Shown in pieces: positions 32,981 to 45,164 of a DNA stretch of 64,000 nucleotides; position 1 is the first letter of the stretch, and each line of letters opens with the position of its first letter. The DNA is taken from positions 124,935,752 to 124,999,751 of the forward strand of contig CM045762.1 in the NCBI GenBank assembly GCA_025200525.1. Reading direction: 5' to 3'. The DNA is from Camellia lanceoleosa. Taxonomy: Eukaryota; Streptophyta; Magnoliopsida; Ericales; Theaceae. The translations under genes were made by a program, and so were the position numbers. Below the pieces are notes generated by a model. It saw only the letters and a program-made list of their open reading frames with translations, was not told the origin of the DNA and did not search any database.

Positions 32981-33736
32981 CTACTTCCTTTCGCCCATAT
33001 CATCCCAACAAATAGGTGATCTACACTTTCGTCCATATAAAGCCTCATATGGTGCTATTTGAATGCTCGCTTGATAACTGTTATTATAAGAGAATTCCAC
33101 TAAGGCCAAATGCTCATCACAAGAACCTCTAAGATCAATAACACAAGCCCTCAACATGTCTTCCAGGGTTTGAATAGTTCTCTCTGACTGTCCATTAGTC
33201 TGAGGATGAAAGGCAGTGCTAAAATTCAACTTAGTACCCAAAGCTGTATGCAAACTCCTCCAAAACATAAATACAAATCTGCTATCTCTGTCAGACACTA
33301 TGGTCATTGGAATACCATGCAACCTCACAATCTCCTTGATATACAATTTTGCAAACCTTTCTAAGGAGAACCCCACCTTAAAAGCTAGAAAGTGAATGGA
33401 TTTGGTCAATTGATCAACGATAACCCAAATAGCATTGTTACCACCTTGGGTTCTAGGCAACCTTGTCACAAAATCCATGGCAATATGTTCCCACTTCCAC
33501 TTGGGAATAGGAAGGGGTTGTAACTTACCCGCAGGTCTTTGATGTTCAACTTTCACTTGTTGACGTACCAAACGTTGAGCAACATACTGAGCAACTTCTC
33601 TCTTCATATTATTCCACCAAAAGTTCCTTTTTAAGTCTTTATACATTTTAGTGTTTCCTAGATGTACAGTATACCCTGAACCATGAGCTTCTCTCAGGAT
33701 TTCTCTCTTGAGCTCTAAATCATTAGGCACACACAA
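32981..33736 (-). pseudogene. Gypsy integrase core, open but zinc finger damaged
   Basis: A 251-codon open stretch. The HHCC zinc finger has [15 protein letters not shown] but both cysteines of the expected C-x-x-C read Arg ([11 protein letters not shown], codons at 33563-33574). The DDE core is visible as [40 protein letters not shown] and [20 protein letters not shown], with D, D and E kept. Ends [13 protein letters not shown]. The loss of both cysteines by T-to-C type changes would remove zinc binding. Confidence 0.85.
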
Positions 33737-34104
33737 CCTCTCTCTCCAAACCTCAAGGTTCCATCTTCATGCATACAAAATTCCATCTGTAGCCCTATTT
33801 CTATTTCAGCCTTAAGTTTTTGCAACTGAGGATCTCTTCTGTGAGCATCTTTAATTCTATCAATCAATGTGGGTTGAACTCTAAGGTTTGCCAACTGCAG
33901 TTCATGGTTGTGCCGTCTAATCTCGATATTCAACCTTCGCAAGTCCTCCAAGATATTCTTTTGGTTAGTGATCAAGGTAGCCAAATTACTCAGGGTCTTT
34001 CTACTCAAGGCATCCGCTACCGCATTGGCTTTTCCCAGATGATAATTAATAGTCAAATCATAGTCCTTTATTAGCTCCAACCATCGCCTTTGCCTTATAT
34101 TCAA
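33715..34104 (-). pseudogene. Gypsy RNase H end and linker to integrase
   Basis: Open 129 codons starting [20 protein letters not shown] then [17 protein letters not shown], the hallmark end of gypsy RNase H, followed by a charged linker ([20 protein letters not shown]) toward the zinc finger. It overlaps the start of the integrase frame by about 20 bases in another frame, so a shift separates the two. Confidence 0.85.
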
Positions 34105-35420
34105 TTCTTTTTGAGTGAAAATATACTTCAGACTCTTATGATTAGTGAATATCTCACAATTTTAACCTATAAAAGTAGTGCTTCCAGATTTTCAATGCAA
34201 ACACCACTACAGCCAACTCCAAATCATACGTGGGATAATTCTACTCATATGGCTTCAACTGCCTAGACGCATATGCCACTACCTTATCATTCTGCATTAG
34301 GACGAAACCCAAACCCATCTTTGATGCATCACTATAGATGGTAAAACCTTCATCCCTGGATAAAACTATAAGTATTGGAGCAGACACCAATCAACTCTTT
34401 AGATTTTGGAAACTCTTCTCACAATCATTGGACCACTCAAATTTAACCCCTTTTTGTGTTAAACAAGTCAAAAGCATAGAAATTTGGGAAAATCCCTTAA
34501 CAAACCTTCTATAATATCCTACTAAACCCAATAAGCTACGAATTTCAGTGACACTAGTAGGCCTATTCCACTCTACCACAGCATCTATTTTCTTGGGTTT
34601 ACAGACACCCTATCTTTAGATATCACATGTCCCAAAAATAATACACTCTTTAAGCCAAAATTCATACTTCTTTAATTTAGCAAACAATTTCTTCTCCCTC
34701 AATATCTACAACACTATTCTCAGATGCTCTTCGTGCTGCTCTTTACACTTTGAGTACACAAGAATGTTATCAATAAAAGCTACCATAAGCTGATCTAAGA
34801 AGCGTTTAAATACTCTGTTCATTAAATCCATGAAAACTGCAGGCACATTAGTTAATCCAAACGGCATAACTAGAAATTTATAATGCCCATACCTAGTTCG
34901 GAAGGCTGTCTTAGGTATATCCTCCGCCTTAACCTTCAATTGGTGATAGTCAGAATGAAGGTCAATCTTAGAAAAGACTTGTGCTCCTTGCAACTGATCA
35001 AATAGGTCATTTATTCTAGGCAAAGGATATTTATTTTGAGTTGGCAGCTTGTTTAACTCTCAATAATCAATGCAAAGGCAAAAACTACTATTCTTTTTTT
35101 TTTTCACAAATAAAACAGGCGCACCCCAAAGAGAAACACTAGGCCTAATAAAACCCTTATCTAGTAACTCTTGTAATTATTCCCTCAACTCTTTCAACTC
35201 TATTGGGGTCATCTAATATGGATCCTTGGAGATAGGACCCCGTGCCGGGTATCAATTCGATGGCAAACTCAATCTCTTTATCTGGTGGCAACACTGGTAA
35301 GTCTTTAGGAAAAACGTCAGGAAATTCCTTTATAACTAGAATATCTTCTAACTTCAATTCAACTTCATGGGTATCTCTCACAGAAGCTAATAACCCTCGC
35401 AACCATTCCTTAACAACCAT
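34104..35420 (-). pseudogene. Gypsy reverse transcriptase and RNase H remnant
   Basis: Blocks in order on the minus strand: ELKLEDILVIKEFPDVFPKD and LPPDKEIEFAIELIPGT (start of RT); stops; then [60 protein letters not shown] and [10 protein letters not shown]. The catalytic box is FIDN (34766-34777) where the family has Y/F-IDD, so one metal ligand is lost. Next come [20 protein letters not shown] and [18 protein letters not shown], then broken RNase H traces to 34104. Several TAG/TAA stops. Confidence 0.85.
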
Positions 35421-35521
35421 CTATCTTACAAAGTTGAGATTACCAAAGGAGGGGTGTTAACTTCACTACCCACAAAACAAAATTCTGGTTGATCAAGAAT
35501 CTAAAATACTACCCTTTTGCC

Positions 35522-35769
35522 TCAGCAATCAACAAAAGCATAATTGGTTCCCAACAAATCCATTCCTAGAATTATGTCAAAGTCTCGCATATCTAAAACA
35601 GTTAAGTCTGCAAGCAATTTGCTGCCATTTATATTAACCACACGAGATTTGCAAATTAAGTTAGCAACCACAACACCTCTTATCGGAGTTTCAACACATA
35701 AGTCGATCTCTCTAGAGACACATTTCCATCCATGTGTTCTTAACAAATCCCATAGACATAAATGAATTT
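35522..35769 (-). pseudogene. Gypsy aspartic protease remnant
   Basis: Reads CVETPIRGVVVANLICKSRV, then LLADLTVLDMRDFDIILGMD and LLGTNYAFVDC, the second half of the retropepsin domain with its ILGMD motif. The catalytic D-S/T-G half lies upstream and is interrupted by the solo LTR at 35770-37109 (DYGATN-like trace at about 37125). Confidence 0.75.
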
Positions 35770-37109
35770 TGTTAGACTTATTTATTTTGATGATTAATTT
35801 AATTATGTTTTAATTTATTTGGAAGAGAAAAATAGAATCAAAATTTATTTTGATGATTTATTTGAAAGAGAAAAATAGAATCAACATTTATTTTGATAAT
35901 TTATTTAATTATGTTTTAATTTATTTGAAAGAGAAAAATAGAATCAAAATTTATTTTGCCCCATTATTTCTCACCTAACGTTTATTTTGATGATTTATTT
36001 AATTATGTTTTAATTTATTTGAAAGAGAAAAATAGAATCAAAATTTATTTTGCCCCATTATTTCTCACCTAACGTTTATTTTGATGATTTATTTAATTAT
36101 GTTTTAATTTATTTGCAAGAGAAAAATAGAATCAAAATTTATTTTGACCCATTATTTCTCACCTAAACCTTTATCTTAAATGTTGTTAGAATGTATTTAA
36201 TATTTAATTAAATCAGCAGTTCAAACAGTCCAAAAATAAAGGTTTAAACAGCCCAGCACAGCAGTAATTCAAAAGGTTCAAGTGGAAGATATTTAAATTA
36301 GTAATGATGGAGTGGAAGATATTCAAATGAATACAACGGCTATAAACGGTTATAAACGGCTATAAATTCAAATGAATACAACGGCTATAAACGGCTATAA
36401 GTTTCATTATATATACCAAAGCCGCTAATGTAAGCAAGATACAAAACAAAAAATTAGAAAATATTTTTTGATCTATAATCACTCACATCTATTCTCTGAA
36501 AATTTTTCTGAGAGGTGTTATTCAATTTTTGTTTATATCCTTTTTAAGAAATTATATACTGAGACGTATAGCTTTAAGCCCATCTTTTTTGTGTGAGGTT
36601 TATAGAAAAGCCAGAGCTTCATTTTTATATCTATCTTTGAGAGATAATTATTGTAGCTTTCTGTGAAAGTAAAAACACCTTATTTTCAACCTTGTAAGAG
36701 TGTAGTACACTAAGTGTTCTTGACTTAAAAAGTCTGTGTAAAATCTGTGCAGGATTGCTCAATTTGTAAAGAGGTTGCTAGCACCCCTGTGAAGCTAGAG
36801 CATAGTGAAAAATCTCAAGTAAAGCTTGAGGAGTGGACGTAGGCCGAGTTGAAGCCGAACCACTATAAATTTGTTTGCGTCTCTCTCCCTTATCTCTTTA
36901 TTTTATTTAAACTGATGTAGCTATATTTCACATTTTCACTGTGTTAAAATCATTAACTGACATAATTGTTAGAACACTTGTTTTAATTATTTTTATTTCA
37001 TCAACTATATTTATCTATTGTGCTAGTCATAATTTTTATTAGGGTATTATTAATTTTTAATTGTAAAAACCTAATTCACCCCCTCTCTTAGGTTGTCTTT
37101 TGGATAACA
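35770..37109 (+). mobile_element. Solo LTR (1340 bp) with AATTT TSD inside gypsy gag-protease
   Basis: Termini TGTTAGACTT and TGGATAACA; perfect AATTT at 35765-35769 and 37110-37114. No internal coding DNA, primer site or polypurine tract. Its last 60 bases (AACCTAATTCACCCCCTCTC) match, inverted, the start of the solo LTR at 10926. The ends resemble LTRs I associate with plant copia families, but I cannot confirm the lineage. Confidence 0.88.
35782..36175. repeat. 94-bp tandem repeat inside the solo LTR
   Basis: About four units starting TTTATTTTGATGATTTATTT and containing GAAAGAGAAAAATAGAATC and CCCATTATTTCTCACCTAA. The first units are shortened. The related LTR at 10926 does not show this array. 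Confidence 0.85.
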
Positions 37110-37114
37110 AATTT

Positions 37115-39420
37115 GTAGCACCATAATCAAATAACACATGTGCATAAACAGAAGAACTAAAATCGTACCTGACACCACCGTGTTGGAAGTCTGAACATCT
37201 TGTTGCATGAGTGTGTACACTCGACCTTGAGTCTTTGGCTTATGACCTCCATTTTCTTTTGATTTCTTGAAGACACTTTATTTGTTGAAGCTCCTTTATT
37301 TGTCCATGCTTACTATTTAGTCTCACGCCTCTTTCGGTTAGGGCAATCAGCTATCCTGTGCCCCTGTTGTAGGAGAAACAAGCCCCAGTATTCCAACGAC
37401 ACTCACTATCCCTATTGAACCCATTACATCTAGTGCATTGTACCCGATCATTTTGCTTGTCAACACTGCCACCTACAGTTCGACTTCTCCAACTCCCAAC
37501 CGAATAAGTGTCTTGTCTCTTAGCATTGCCCTTCGAACTGTCGTTAGTTTGGAAGTTGAAACAACTAGGTCTTTTCTTATAATTCTCTTCTTTCTCTTCT
37601 TGGGCTTTAGTGAGGCCACTCTCAACCTACAATGCCTTATTCAACACTGCTCCAAAAGTAGGCAACTCGAAAGGAACCACCTGTTGCATAATGTTCGTTC
37701 TTAGCCCGCCTTCAAAATTTCGTGCTCTGCTATCCTTGTCTGCTACAAATGCTGGTGCAAATTTAGACAACTTCATAAACTCGGCTTCATATTCTGCAAC
37801 TGTCTTATTCCCTTGCTTTAACTTCGAAAATTCCCTCTGTTTTTGTAAATGAATACTCCTAGGGAAGTCTTTCTCATTGAATGCATTCTTAAACCTTTCC
37901 TATGTATATGGGTTGGCATCATGCTCATGTATGCGCTTCTCCATTTGCCATCAATCATTAGCTATCCCCTGTAGCATAAACGCAGCATTGGTTACCTTCT
38001 GATCATCCGTATACTAAAAAACGTGAAAAAACTTTTCCATTTTTGTCAACCATTTTTCAGCCTCTAAAGGTCTTGTGGCTCCCTCAAATGCCAAGGCTGT
38101 CTTCTTAAACTTAGTAATGTTACAACATGGCTTCGGTTGTGGCCCTACTTCTGGCTGCAATCGTTGTTGTTGCTCCATAAGTCTGCTTAAGTTATTCCCT
38201 ATGGTCACTACAAGAAAAATTACTTTTGGCAACTAAATTTTTAGTCGCCAAAAGTCTGTTTTTAGTCGCCGAAAGTCGAAATTTGACTTTCCCCGACAAA
38301 ATTCTTTAGTAGCCACATTTGTCGCATATACATGGTCGGCGTAGGTATTGGCGACTAAAACTTGTTTAGTCGCCAAAAGACAGGTCTTTAGCGACCAATA
38401 ATTTAGTCGCCAATAGTGTTTTACACTTTTGGAAATCAGGTCTTTAGCGACCAATAATTTAGTCGCCAATAGTCACTCAATCGCCGACTAAACAGTTTAG
38501 TAGCCAAAATAAAGAGTTTTGGCGACTAAATTTTTAGTCGCCAAAGGTGTTTCCGGCGGAAAAAAAAAACCAACTTTTTTTTTGCTTTTCCTGAGTTTCA
38601 AACCCCAACCGTCCCACATTCCAAGCCTTTTTGCAACACACTCCCTCCACTATGCCACTACAACTTCACATGAATATATATACAATATATATTATTTATA
38701 TAGTATATTAACCGGTATTAATACAAAATAATATGTATAAATATAATTATTTTAATTCAATATAATTTATGTAAAAAATAAATTATTTACTAAAAAAAAA
38801 TTTAGGCCACTTTTGGCGACTAAAGTGAGTTTTAGTCGGCAAAACCCCTCCTTTTAGCTACTAATTTTTTTAGTAGCCAAAAACATCCACTTTTGGCGAC
38901 TAAAGTGAGTTTTAGTCGGCAAAACCCCTCCTTTTAGCTACTAATTTTTTTAGTAGCCAAAAATCTCCACTTTTGGCGACTAAACTGAATTTTAGTCGCC
39001 AAAACCCCTACTTTTGGCTACGAAATTGATTTTAGTCGCTAATAACTATGCATTTGGCGACTAAATTGTTTTAGTCGGCAAAATCAATTTTGGCAACTAA
39101 TTTCATTTTAGTCGCCAATTCTCCTACTTTTAGCGACGAAAAATGGTTTTTTGGTCGCCGAAAGTGCTGTTTGTTGTAGTGGGTGGTTTGTTATTGCACC
39201 ACTCTAGCCAAAGTTTGAAGCACTTGAACCATCCCATCTAGATTGGGTATTGCAGCTTGTTCTTGTTGTCCAACTCTTGCCTCTGATTCCCTCTAATTGC
39301 TTGAGAACCATAACTATTATTAGTCACATTCCCTCGCCGGTTGTTATTACCAGTTCATCGATTCATTTGACCTTGGCGTGTATTCCTAGCCATATTTGCC
39401 TATGTCTCCACATGTTCCAT
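37115..39420 (-). pseudogene. Gypsy gag remnant, split by a mini CACTA
   Basis: Starts near 39420 (minus) with ATGGAACATGTGGAGACA and a polar N-terminus. It is interrupted by the CACTA element 38206-39181 and resumes GNNLSRLMEQQQRLQPEVGP. Typical gag follows: FKKTALAFEGATRPLEAEKW with LTKMEKFF; then QGIANDWWQMEKRIHEHDAN, NEKDFPRSIHLQKQREFSKL and NFEGGLRTNIMQQVVPFELP in broken frames down to a poor zinc-knuckle region near 37430. Stops throughout. Confidence 0.72.
38206..39181. mobile_element. Mini CACTA (En/Spm-like) transposon, 976 bp
   Basis: Ends CACTACAAGAAAAA and (reversed) CACTACAACAAACAG; perfect 3-bp duplication GGT at 38203-38205 and 39182-39184, as expected for CACTA elements. No transposase. 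Both arms are packed with direct and inverted copies of TTTGGCGACTAAA / TTTAGTCGCCAAA, the layout of subterminal transposase-binding repeats. Confidence 0.9.
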
Positions 39421-39580
39421 TGCAACCTATATGCATCAATAATAAAACATCATCTTATTCAATCTCAAATCCCTATATCATATAAATAAAATTAACATTA
39501 TACCAAGTTATAAGCGTTCCCAATCATACATCTACCCAATCTCACCACTATTCTATACTAGTCTTTAAAATTATAACTTG

Positions 39581-39592
39581 GTTCTGATACCA
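39581..39592 (-). promoter_or_regulatory. Primer-binding site of the gypsy element
   Basis: Minus strand TGGTATCAGAACCA, six bases past the LTR; initiator-Met tRNA type with changes in the last positions. Confidence 0.8.
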
Positions 39593-39750
39593 CAAAATTA
39601 TCACGCCCCAAGCCCCGTGACAATGTCGCACACTCATCCAAGTGAGTGTGCAAGGCTAAGAGCCCAATCAAATAAACCAACAATATAAAATACTCAATTT
39701 AAATCTTTAATTATCATAATGCCAAAATCCATAGAAATAAATAATTCTTA

Positions 39751-40022
39751 AGGGTACTTACGTGTAGGTTCTAATAAGTAGACTTATTGTCTAATTGGTC
39801 TGATGGGAAAAATTTGTCATAAAAAAAGTTACTAATTGTAAGTTTTAGCGACAATTTATAAAAATCATGACAAAAAAAGTCACTAATTGTCAATTTTTAG
39901 CGACATATATAAAAAATTGTCACAAAAAAATTATTTTTAGCGACAATTTTACCAAAACTTATTTTCAATAGGACTTGATGAGAATTAAGTCAAACTATTA
40001 GGACCTATTGGTAGTTTACCCT
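39751..40022. mobile_element. About 272-bp foldback insertion in one gypsy LTR
   Basis: Absent from the other LTR, where AATAATTCTTATCATATG is continuous (about 30780). Ends AGGGTACTTACGTGTAGGTT and (reversed) AGGGTAAACTACCAATAGGT, continuing CTAATA and ACTTA in both arms. The interior has TTTTTAGCGACAATT repeats. Target duplication imperfect. Confidence 0.72.
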
Positions 40023-40473
40023 AATTCGTCTTATCATATGTAATTGTCCGCCAAGTCCACTAATAACATAGTAACTTAAATCATTGTCTTACTCTCGACA
40101 CTCCTGCAAGTCCAAAACCCGTGTAGCTTTATTCCTTAGAATCTGAAAAAAATAAAATAAGAGTAAGCTAGACAGCCCAGCAAATAACCAACCATCACTG
40201 TTAGTTGGATCAAGTATACAAAAAAAATAGTCAATAACCAACAAATATATTTTTGCTACAATTCAATAAATGAACACTTATTTTGTAAGATGGTTTTATA
40301 GCTGAAAATAAACAGTGTAGCAATACATTTTAATTGAAAAGACAATGAGGTAATTTGATGAAATTTCATTGTTCAAATTGATGATTCGATATTCAGATGG
40401 TTCAATGATTCGATTCACAAAACTCAAGTCTTGGTGACTACGGTCACTTAGCCCGTGACAAGGCCAATCACAC

Positions 40474-43400
40474 TGTCACGACCCAAACTCGTCCCTACAG
40501 GTTTAGTATCGTAACCAGCTAGTAATCTGTGATTACCAAAAACTTGTTTAATAATAATGACAATAACACAATAATAGGGGGTTGGTGGAAACCAATCAAT
40601 AATAGAAAATAACGTCCAATGAGCTGTGAGGACTTAAATGTACAAAATAACTTTTATATACTTATATATGTACAAACACTGAAGTCCAAAACACGTATAA
40701 ACCGAATAAAACTCAAGTTAGGGAATTAAATCCCATTATCAAAAATAGTACAACAAAAGTCATAGACCACTCTTGCCACTAGAATGATTTCAAAAGGGTG
40801 AATCTGGACTACCCAATAAGCCTTGACGTGCAATAGTTTGGAACCTCGCAGTGAGGCACGGTAGTTGGCTTGACAAAAATAGGTTTCGGGTCGATGCTGC
40901 TAACTCTGATCTGGTGCTTGATCACCTATATACATATAATAAACAATGAGCTAGAACCCAGTGAATAACAACTGTCTAAAGGGGTTATGAATGATGTTCT
41001 TACAATAATTGAAATAGTCAATTCATCAGTAGATCAATTTCTCAATCAATGTGTCATATCATAGCAATCATTTTGATTCAGAATAGTCATACGTGATACA
41101 TCCAATAGCAGAACAATCGATAGGTCTTAAAGACTAAACAATCATTTGATGGCCATCAATACAATAACAATAGTTCCAACAATTGGAACTGACAGAGATC
41201 TCTGTAACAATATCAATAACAATAGCAATAACAATATGCTATGGATGCCACTAGTACAACTCAAAAAATAGGACAATCATTCATCAGTAAATATTATCAT
41301 TTCAGTAAAACAATTCATTTTTATCAATTAGAAGATAATTATAATGGAACATAGCTTTACAACAGTGTTACTCACAGTGGGCTCCTGAAAACACGTGTTA
41401 TTCGTGCGGCGTTCGACCTAAACAAATAAAGTCAAGCACAGCACAATTACAATCACACTTATATAATTCTATTCAATTTGGTTACTTGATTTCTATTCGG
41501 TTTCACTTGTTCGGTTCTAATCGTTCATTCGTTCGATTCAATGCACTTATGTAATGCAAATGCATGTTTAAACACTTTAAAACCATGCAAAGGAGGCTTG
41601 GAGGATGGAGAAAAGAAGCAAAAAATGAAACCAAAATTTTCTCTAAAACTGCACATGCGGCAGCCCCATTCTGCACGTGTGGATTTGTACAGAATGCACA
41701 CCCAAATTGCCCCTATTTTTTGTATGTACGGGACCCCAAGCCGCACGTGCAGAACTACAAAAATGCAGCCCGAAAATCTTCTTTGTTTTTGGAATCCTTC
41801 ATTTCAAAATCTAACTTCATTTTTTGTATAATTAAATCCCAAAATTCTCAAAAATAGTTATGAACTTTAATTTTCAACAATTTATAACAATAATTGTTCA
41901 ATTTACAACAAAAAATCTTTAAAGCAAATTGTAAAATCTTAAAATGTGTATTCAAGCTACAACTCAAGCTTTTAAATGAGAATTTCTTAGAAATTATGAG
42001 AGACCAAGCAAGAATTCATGTATATAAAACAAATTTATCCATGAGATGATCATATATCTTGGACTCAAACATTTTGAAGTTTAAAATCACTATTATATGT
42101 ACAAAATAATGTTCTTTTCCAAAACTTTTGAGATTTCCTTCTTAAAGTTCATAAACCATGCAAGAAAACAATTGTTTTGTTCATGGATTCTTGAAAACAT
42201 TGCATGCATGTAAGGATCATGCAACCTAATAGGTGTTTGAACTAAAATTATGCCATGTATGTTGAGTTTTAAGCATGTTTTCTTCTAATTCCTCATTTTA
42301 TAATTATATAGACCCAACTCTCATATTTACTCCATGAATTGAAATGTTTAATCTTAAAACTTGTATCCTTAAGCTTAAAATCCTCAACTCTCATGGAAAA
42401 TTACTTCATTTTGTGAATCCATGCAAGAGAATGAATGTATGTTTATGAAGTTTTGGAAATCATACCATGCATGCATAATTTTTTTCCAATTTTATCAGCA
42501 ATATGTACAATTAAGCGCATGTTCTTCCTCTATGATCTTGATTTCCAAAGGTATGAGTACAACACTTCAAATTCATGGGAGTAGGGAGGAGAATCTTACC
42601 TAGAGTGAGTGAATTGAGTAGAATTAGATTGATTTTCAATAGTTTCTTAAGCTTCCTCTTCAGTTTTCTTCTCCTTCTTCTTGGTGTTCTTGATGAGCTC
42701 TTACTCTCTCTCTTGATTCTCCCTCTCTACATGTGTGTGTGTTTCAAGGGATGAAGAAGACCACTATCCTCTTTCTTTTTTTTGTTTTTTGTTTTTTGTT
42801 TTTTTTAATTCACTTAGTTGATGAGTAGAATTCATACATTACTTAATTATAATTAATTCTTTATTTCTTTTTATATTATTTCCTAAATTAATTTACATGC
42901 AATTATTTCTAATTAAATTATATCTCATCATCTTATAATCTCAATTACACTATATTAAATTATACTAATGTGAATTAGGCTCTAATTCCTATCAAATTAT
43001 TTAATTCTAACTTGTTAAAATTAACAAATCAGTTAGGTTTAATTTTCATTCTAACCTATCTGTTCAACCAATGCAAGCCAATAAATCGAGAAATTTTTGT
43101 GTGCAAAGAGGGTAGGTACCATGTGGTACCTTTCACTTCTCTCATTGGTTGAGAGAATAGTGGCTACATTTATGTGTTGGGTGATGGGGGAGATAACACG
43201 GGAGGCCATGGTGTTTGTGATTGGTTGAAGGCACCATGTGGCATGCCACATGGTACCCTCCTAGCACCCAAGAAATTTTCCAATAAATCTCATAACAATT
43301 AATAACACTTAATCACATAATTAAAATGCAAGAACATAATTAATAATTCCAATTAAGGCTCAATTCAATCACAGACAATTTTAGTAAACTGAATCAATTT

Positions 43401-43633
43401 TTAATTAAATTTTCCAAATGGCTCTAAAAATTCCCATAAGGCCATCCATGTACTCAATTTCAATTTGTGCACCCAATAAGATTGTCGATTTCAGTTTCAA
43501 AGTTGTAACCTTAATAGGTAATTTTCCAATTTGAACAGATATGCACAAATTAAATTACTAGGCACTTGGTTCAATTAGAATTAACACATAATTAATTACT
43601 TAAAATCACGATTAGCAAGTTTGGGTCGTCACA
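40474..43633 (-). mobile_element. 3.16-kb solo LTR with CACAC TSD inside the gypsy 5' LTR
   Basis: Plus-strand termini TGTCACGACCCAAAC and TTTGGGTCGTCACA; perfect CACAC at 40469-40473 and 43634-43638. Read on the minus strand it ends GTTTGGGTCGTGACA, the same style as the nested gypsy LTR at 6023-7578. No pol or gag frame inside, so a solo LTR is the simplest reading. Short open frames at 41525-41857 are alternative frames of one low-information stretch. Confidence 0.82.
43088..43279. mobile_element. 192-bp Mutator-like MITE within the solo LTR
   Basis: Ends GAGAAATTTTTGTGTGC and (reversed) GGAAAATTTCTTGGGTGC, flanked by CCAATAAATC on both sides (43078-43087 and 43280-43289). Inner palindromes GGTACCATGTGGTACC and CCATGTGGCATGCCACATGG. 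Confidence 0.75.
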
Positions 43634-45164
43634 CACACCTAGGCTGGTGGTGAAACCTTAAAAGAAACTAGTTTTTGTGCTAATAAATAACCTCCATTAG
43701 CTAGGGCCCAGGTCATAGTTAGACTACAGTGATATTTAAAATTCAAACAATACACAATTTTTAATTAAAATATTCGATATTTTCAAAATAAATATTTGGT
43801 ACAATTTTCTGAATAGTTTCACAAAATATTCAAATAATTTTCATAATAATATCCGATGTTGTTTTATACTTGACCCATATTTTATTTTAAGAGAACATGA
43901 AGACTATAAATAAATATTTATAATTTCAAACGATTCAATAGGAATAAAAATGAACCAACAGTAATAGAGAGTTACTTACCTCATATAGCTAAAATAATAT
44001 TTCCTAAGCTAATCTCAAATTACCAAGATCCACCTTAATCTCACAAATCTAATAAAATATTACACCACATAAATAATTATTATTTGCACCCATCATTCTT
44101 TTCTTTGTAACAACAATAGAATAAATTCATCCTATAGTCTACCAAAAACTCCCACACTTCGACATCAGAACAGAGCCATCACAGCTTCGGAATTTCTCAA
44201 CTTATATTATTCTATTGTTGTTTATATACATGTATAAATTTGTAACTGTTTGCAGTCAATCTTGTATTTCACAAACACACCATCATTAAACTTAACCCAT
44301 CACATATCAATCCCAAAATACAAACCACCCAAACGGAATGCAAAATACACTCTAAAATCTAGCAAAATCGACACCCCCAACATGGACAACATCAATATAA
44401 TTATTTAATCATATATGCCCATACAAATCTTCCATTGACATATTAAAACTAAATTTATAAATAGGAATACAATAAAATAAATTTTACCTCTAAGAGATGA
44501 TTAGATCAAAATCACCACTCTATAAATCTTTCCTTCTCGTTTGTTTGTTTGTTTGTTTGTTTGTTTTTTTTTTTTTTCAAAACCCTGCGGCAGCCTTCAA
44601 AAAAAAAAAAAAAAACCTCCCAAGCCCCGTGTTTGTTTTTTCTCCCAGACTTGAAGCAAAACATGTGGGCATGTTAACCTAGTTCCTTAAAATTGCAAAA
44701 TTACCCATCTAAGTTATAAAAATTATAATGCCATCTCATAATTAATTCCTTGATCTTACTAAATGACTCATATAAATTAATTTAATTACTATTGTATCCC
44801 ATAAAATTATTCTAAACGTAACTTGGGTTTTACATGAAGAATGTAAAGCTGTACTCTTTCTCTTCTCGCATTTGTCTTTGATGATGAACTGAAGATGAGC
44901 GTTCAACAAAACAATATACTACATATTTTCCTGTGTGAAAGTAGTCAAAAGCAAAGCAAGGCTCTCAAGTCCACCCTAAAGTCTCGAATGCTCAACAAGA
45001 GTCGTCAGTGGTTGGCCCATGCCACACTATTAGCAAACGACATGCTTTATAATTTTCTACTTTAATAAAGTTACATCCCATTCAGATTCAATATTGACTA
45101 TATGGCGGCATTAAAATGGTATTACTAGTTAATGAAAAATTTTATATTATAATCAAAGAAATTA

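Larger units (their letters stand above)
30639..44834 (-). mobile_element. Chromodomain-type (Tekay/Del-like) Ty3/gypsy retrotransposon with nested insertions
   Basis: Perfect TGAAG duplication at 30634-30638 and 44835-44839. On the minus strand: 5' LTR 44834-39599, primer site, gag, protease, RT, RNase H, integrase, chromodomain-like tail, polypurine tract, 3' LTR 32388-30639. RT before integrase and a chromo-type C-terminus place it in the gypsy chromoviruses. Nested inside: solo LTR 35770-37109, mini CACTA 38206-39181, foldback 39751-40022 and solo LTR 40474-43633. Net length is near 8.9 kb. Multiple stops and lost catalytic residues make it inactive. Confidence 0.92.
39599..44834 (-). repeat. 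5' LTR of the gypsy element, interrupted
   Basis: Plus-strand ends TATCACGCCCCAAG (the canonical TG is mutated to TA) and TTGGGTTTTACA. After removing 39751-40022 and the solo LTR plus one TSD it is about 1.79 kb, in line with its partner at 30639-32388. Confidence 0.88.

Noticed and set aside
41525..41857. Three overlapping frames of 73-97 codons on both strands
   Set aside because: Lie inside the long solo LTR, mutually exclusive, no domain; chance openness.
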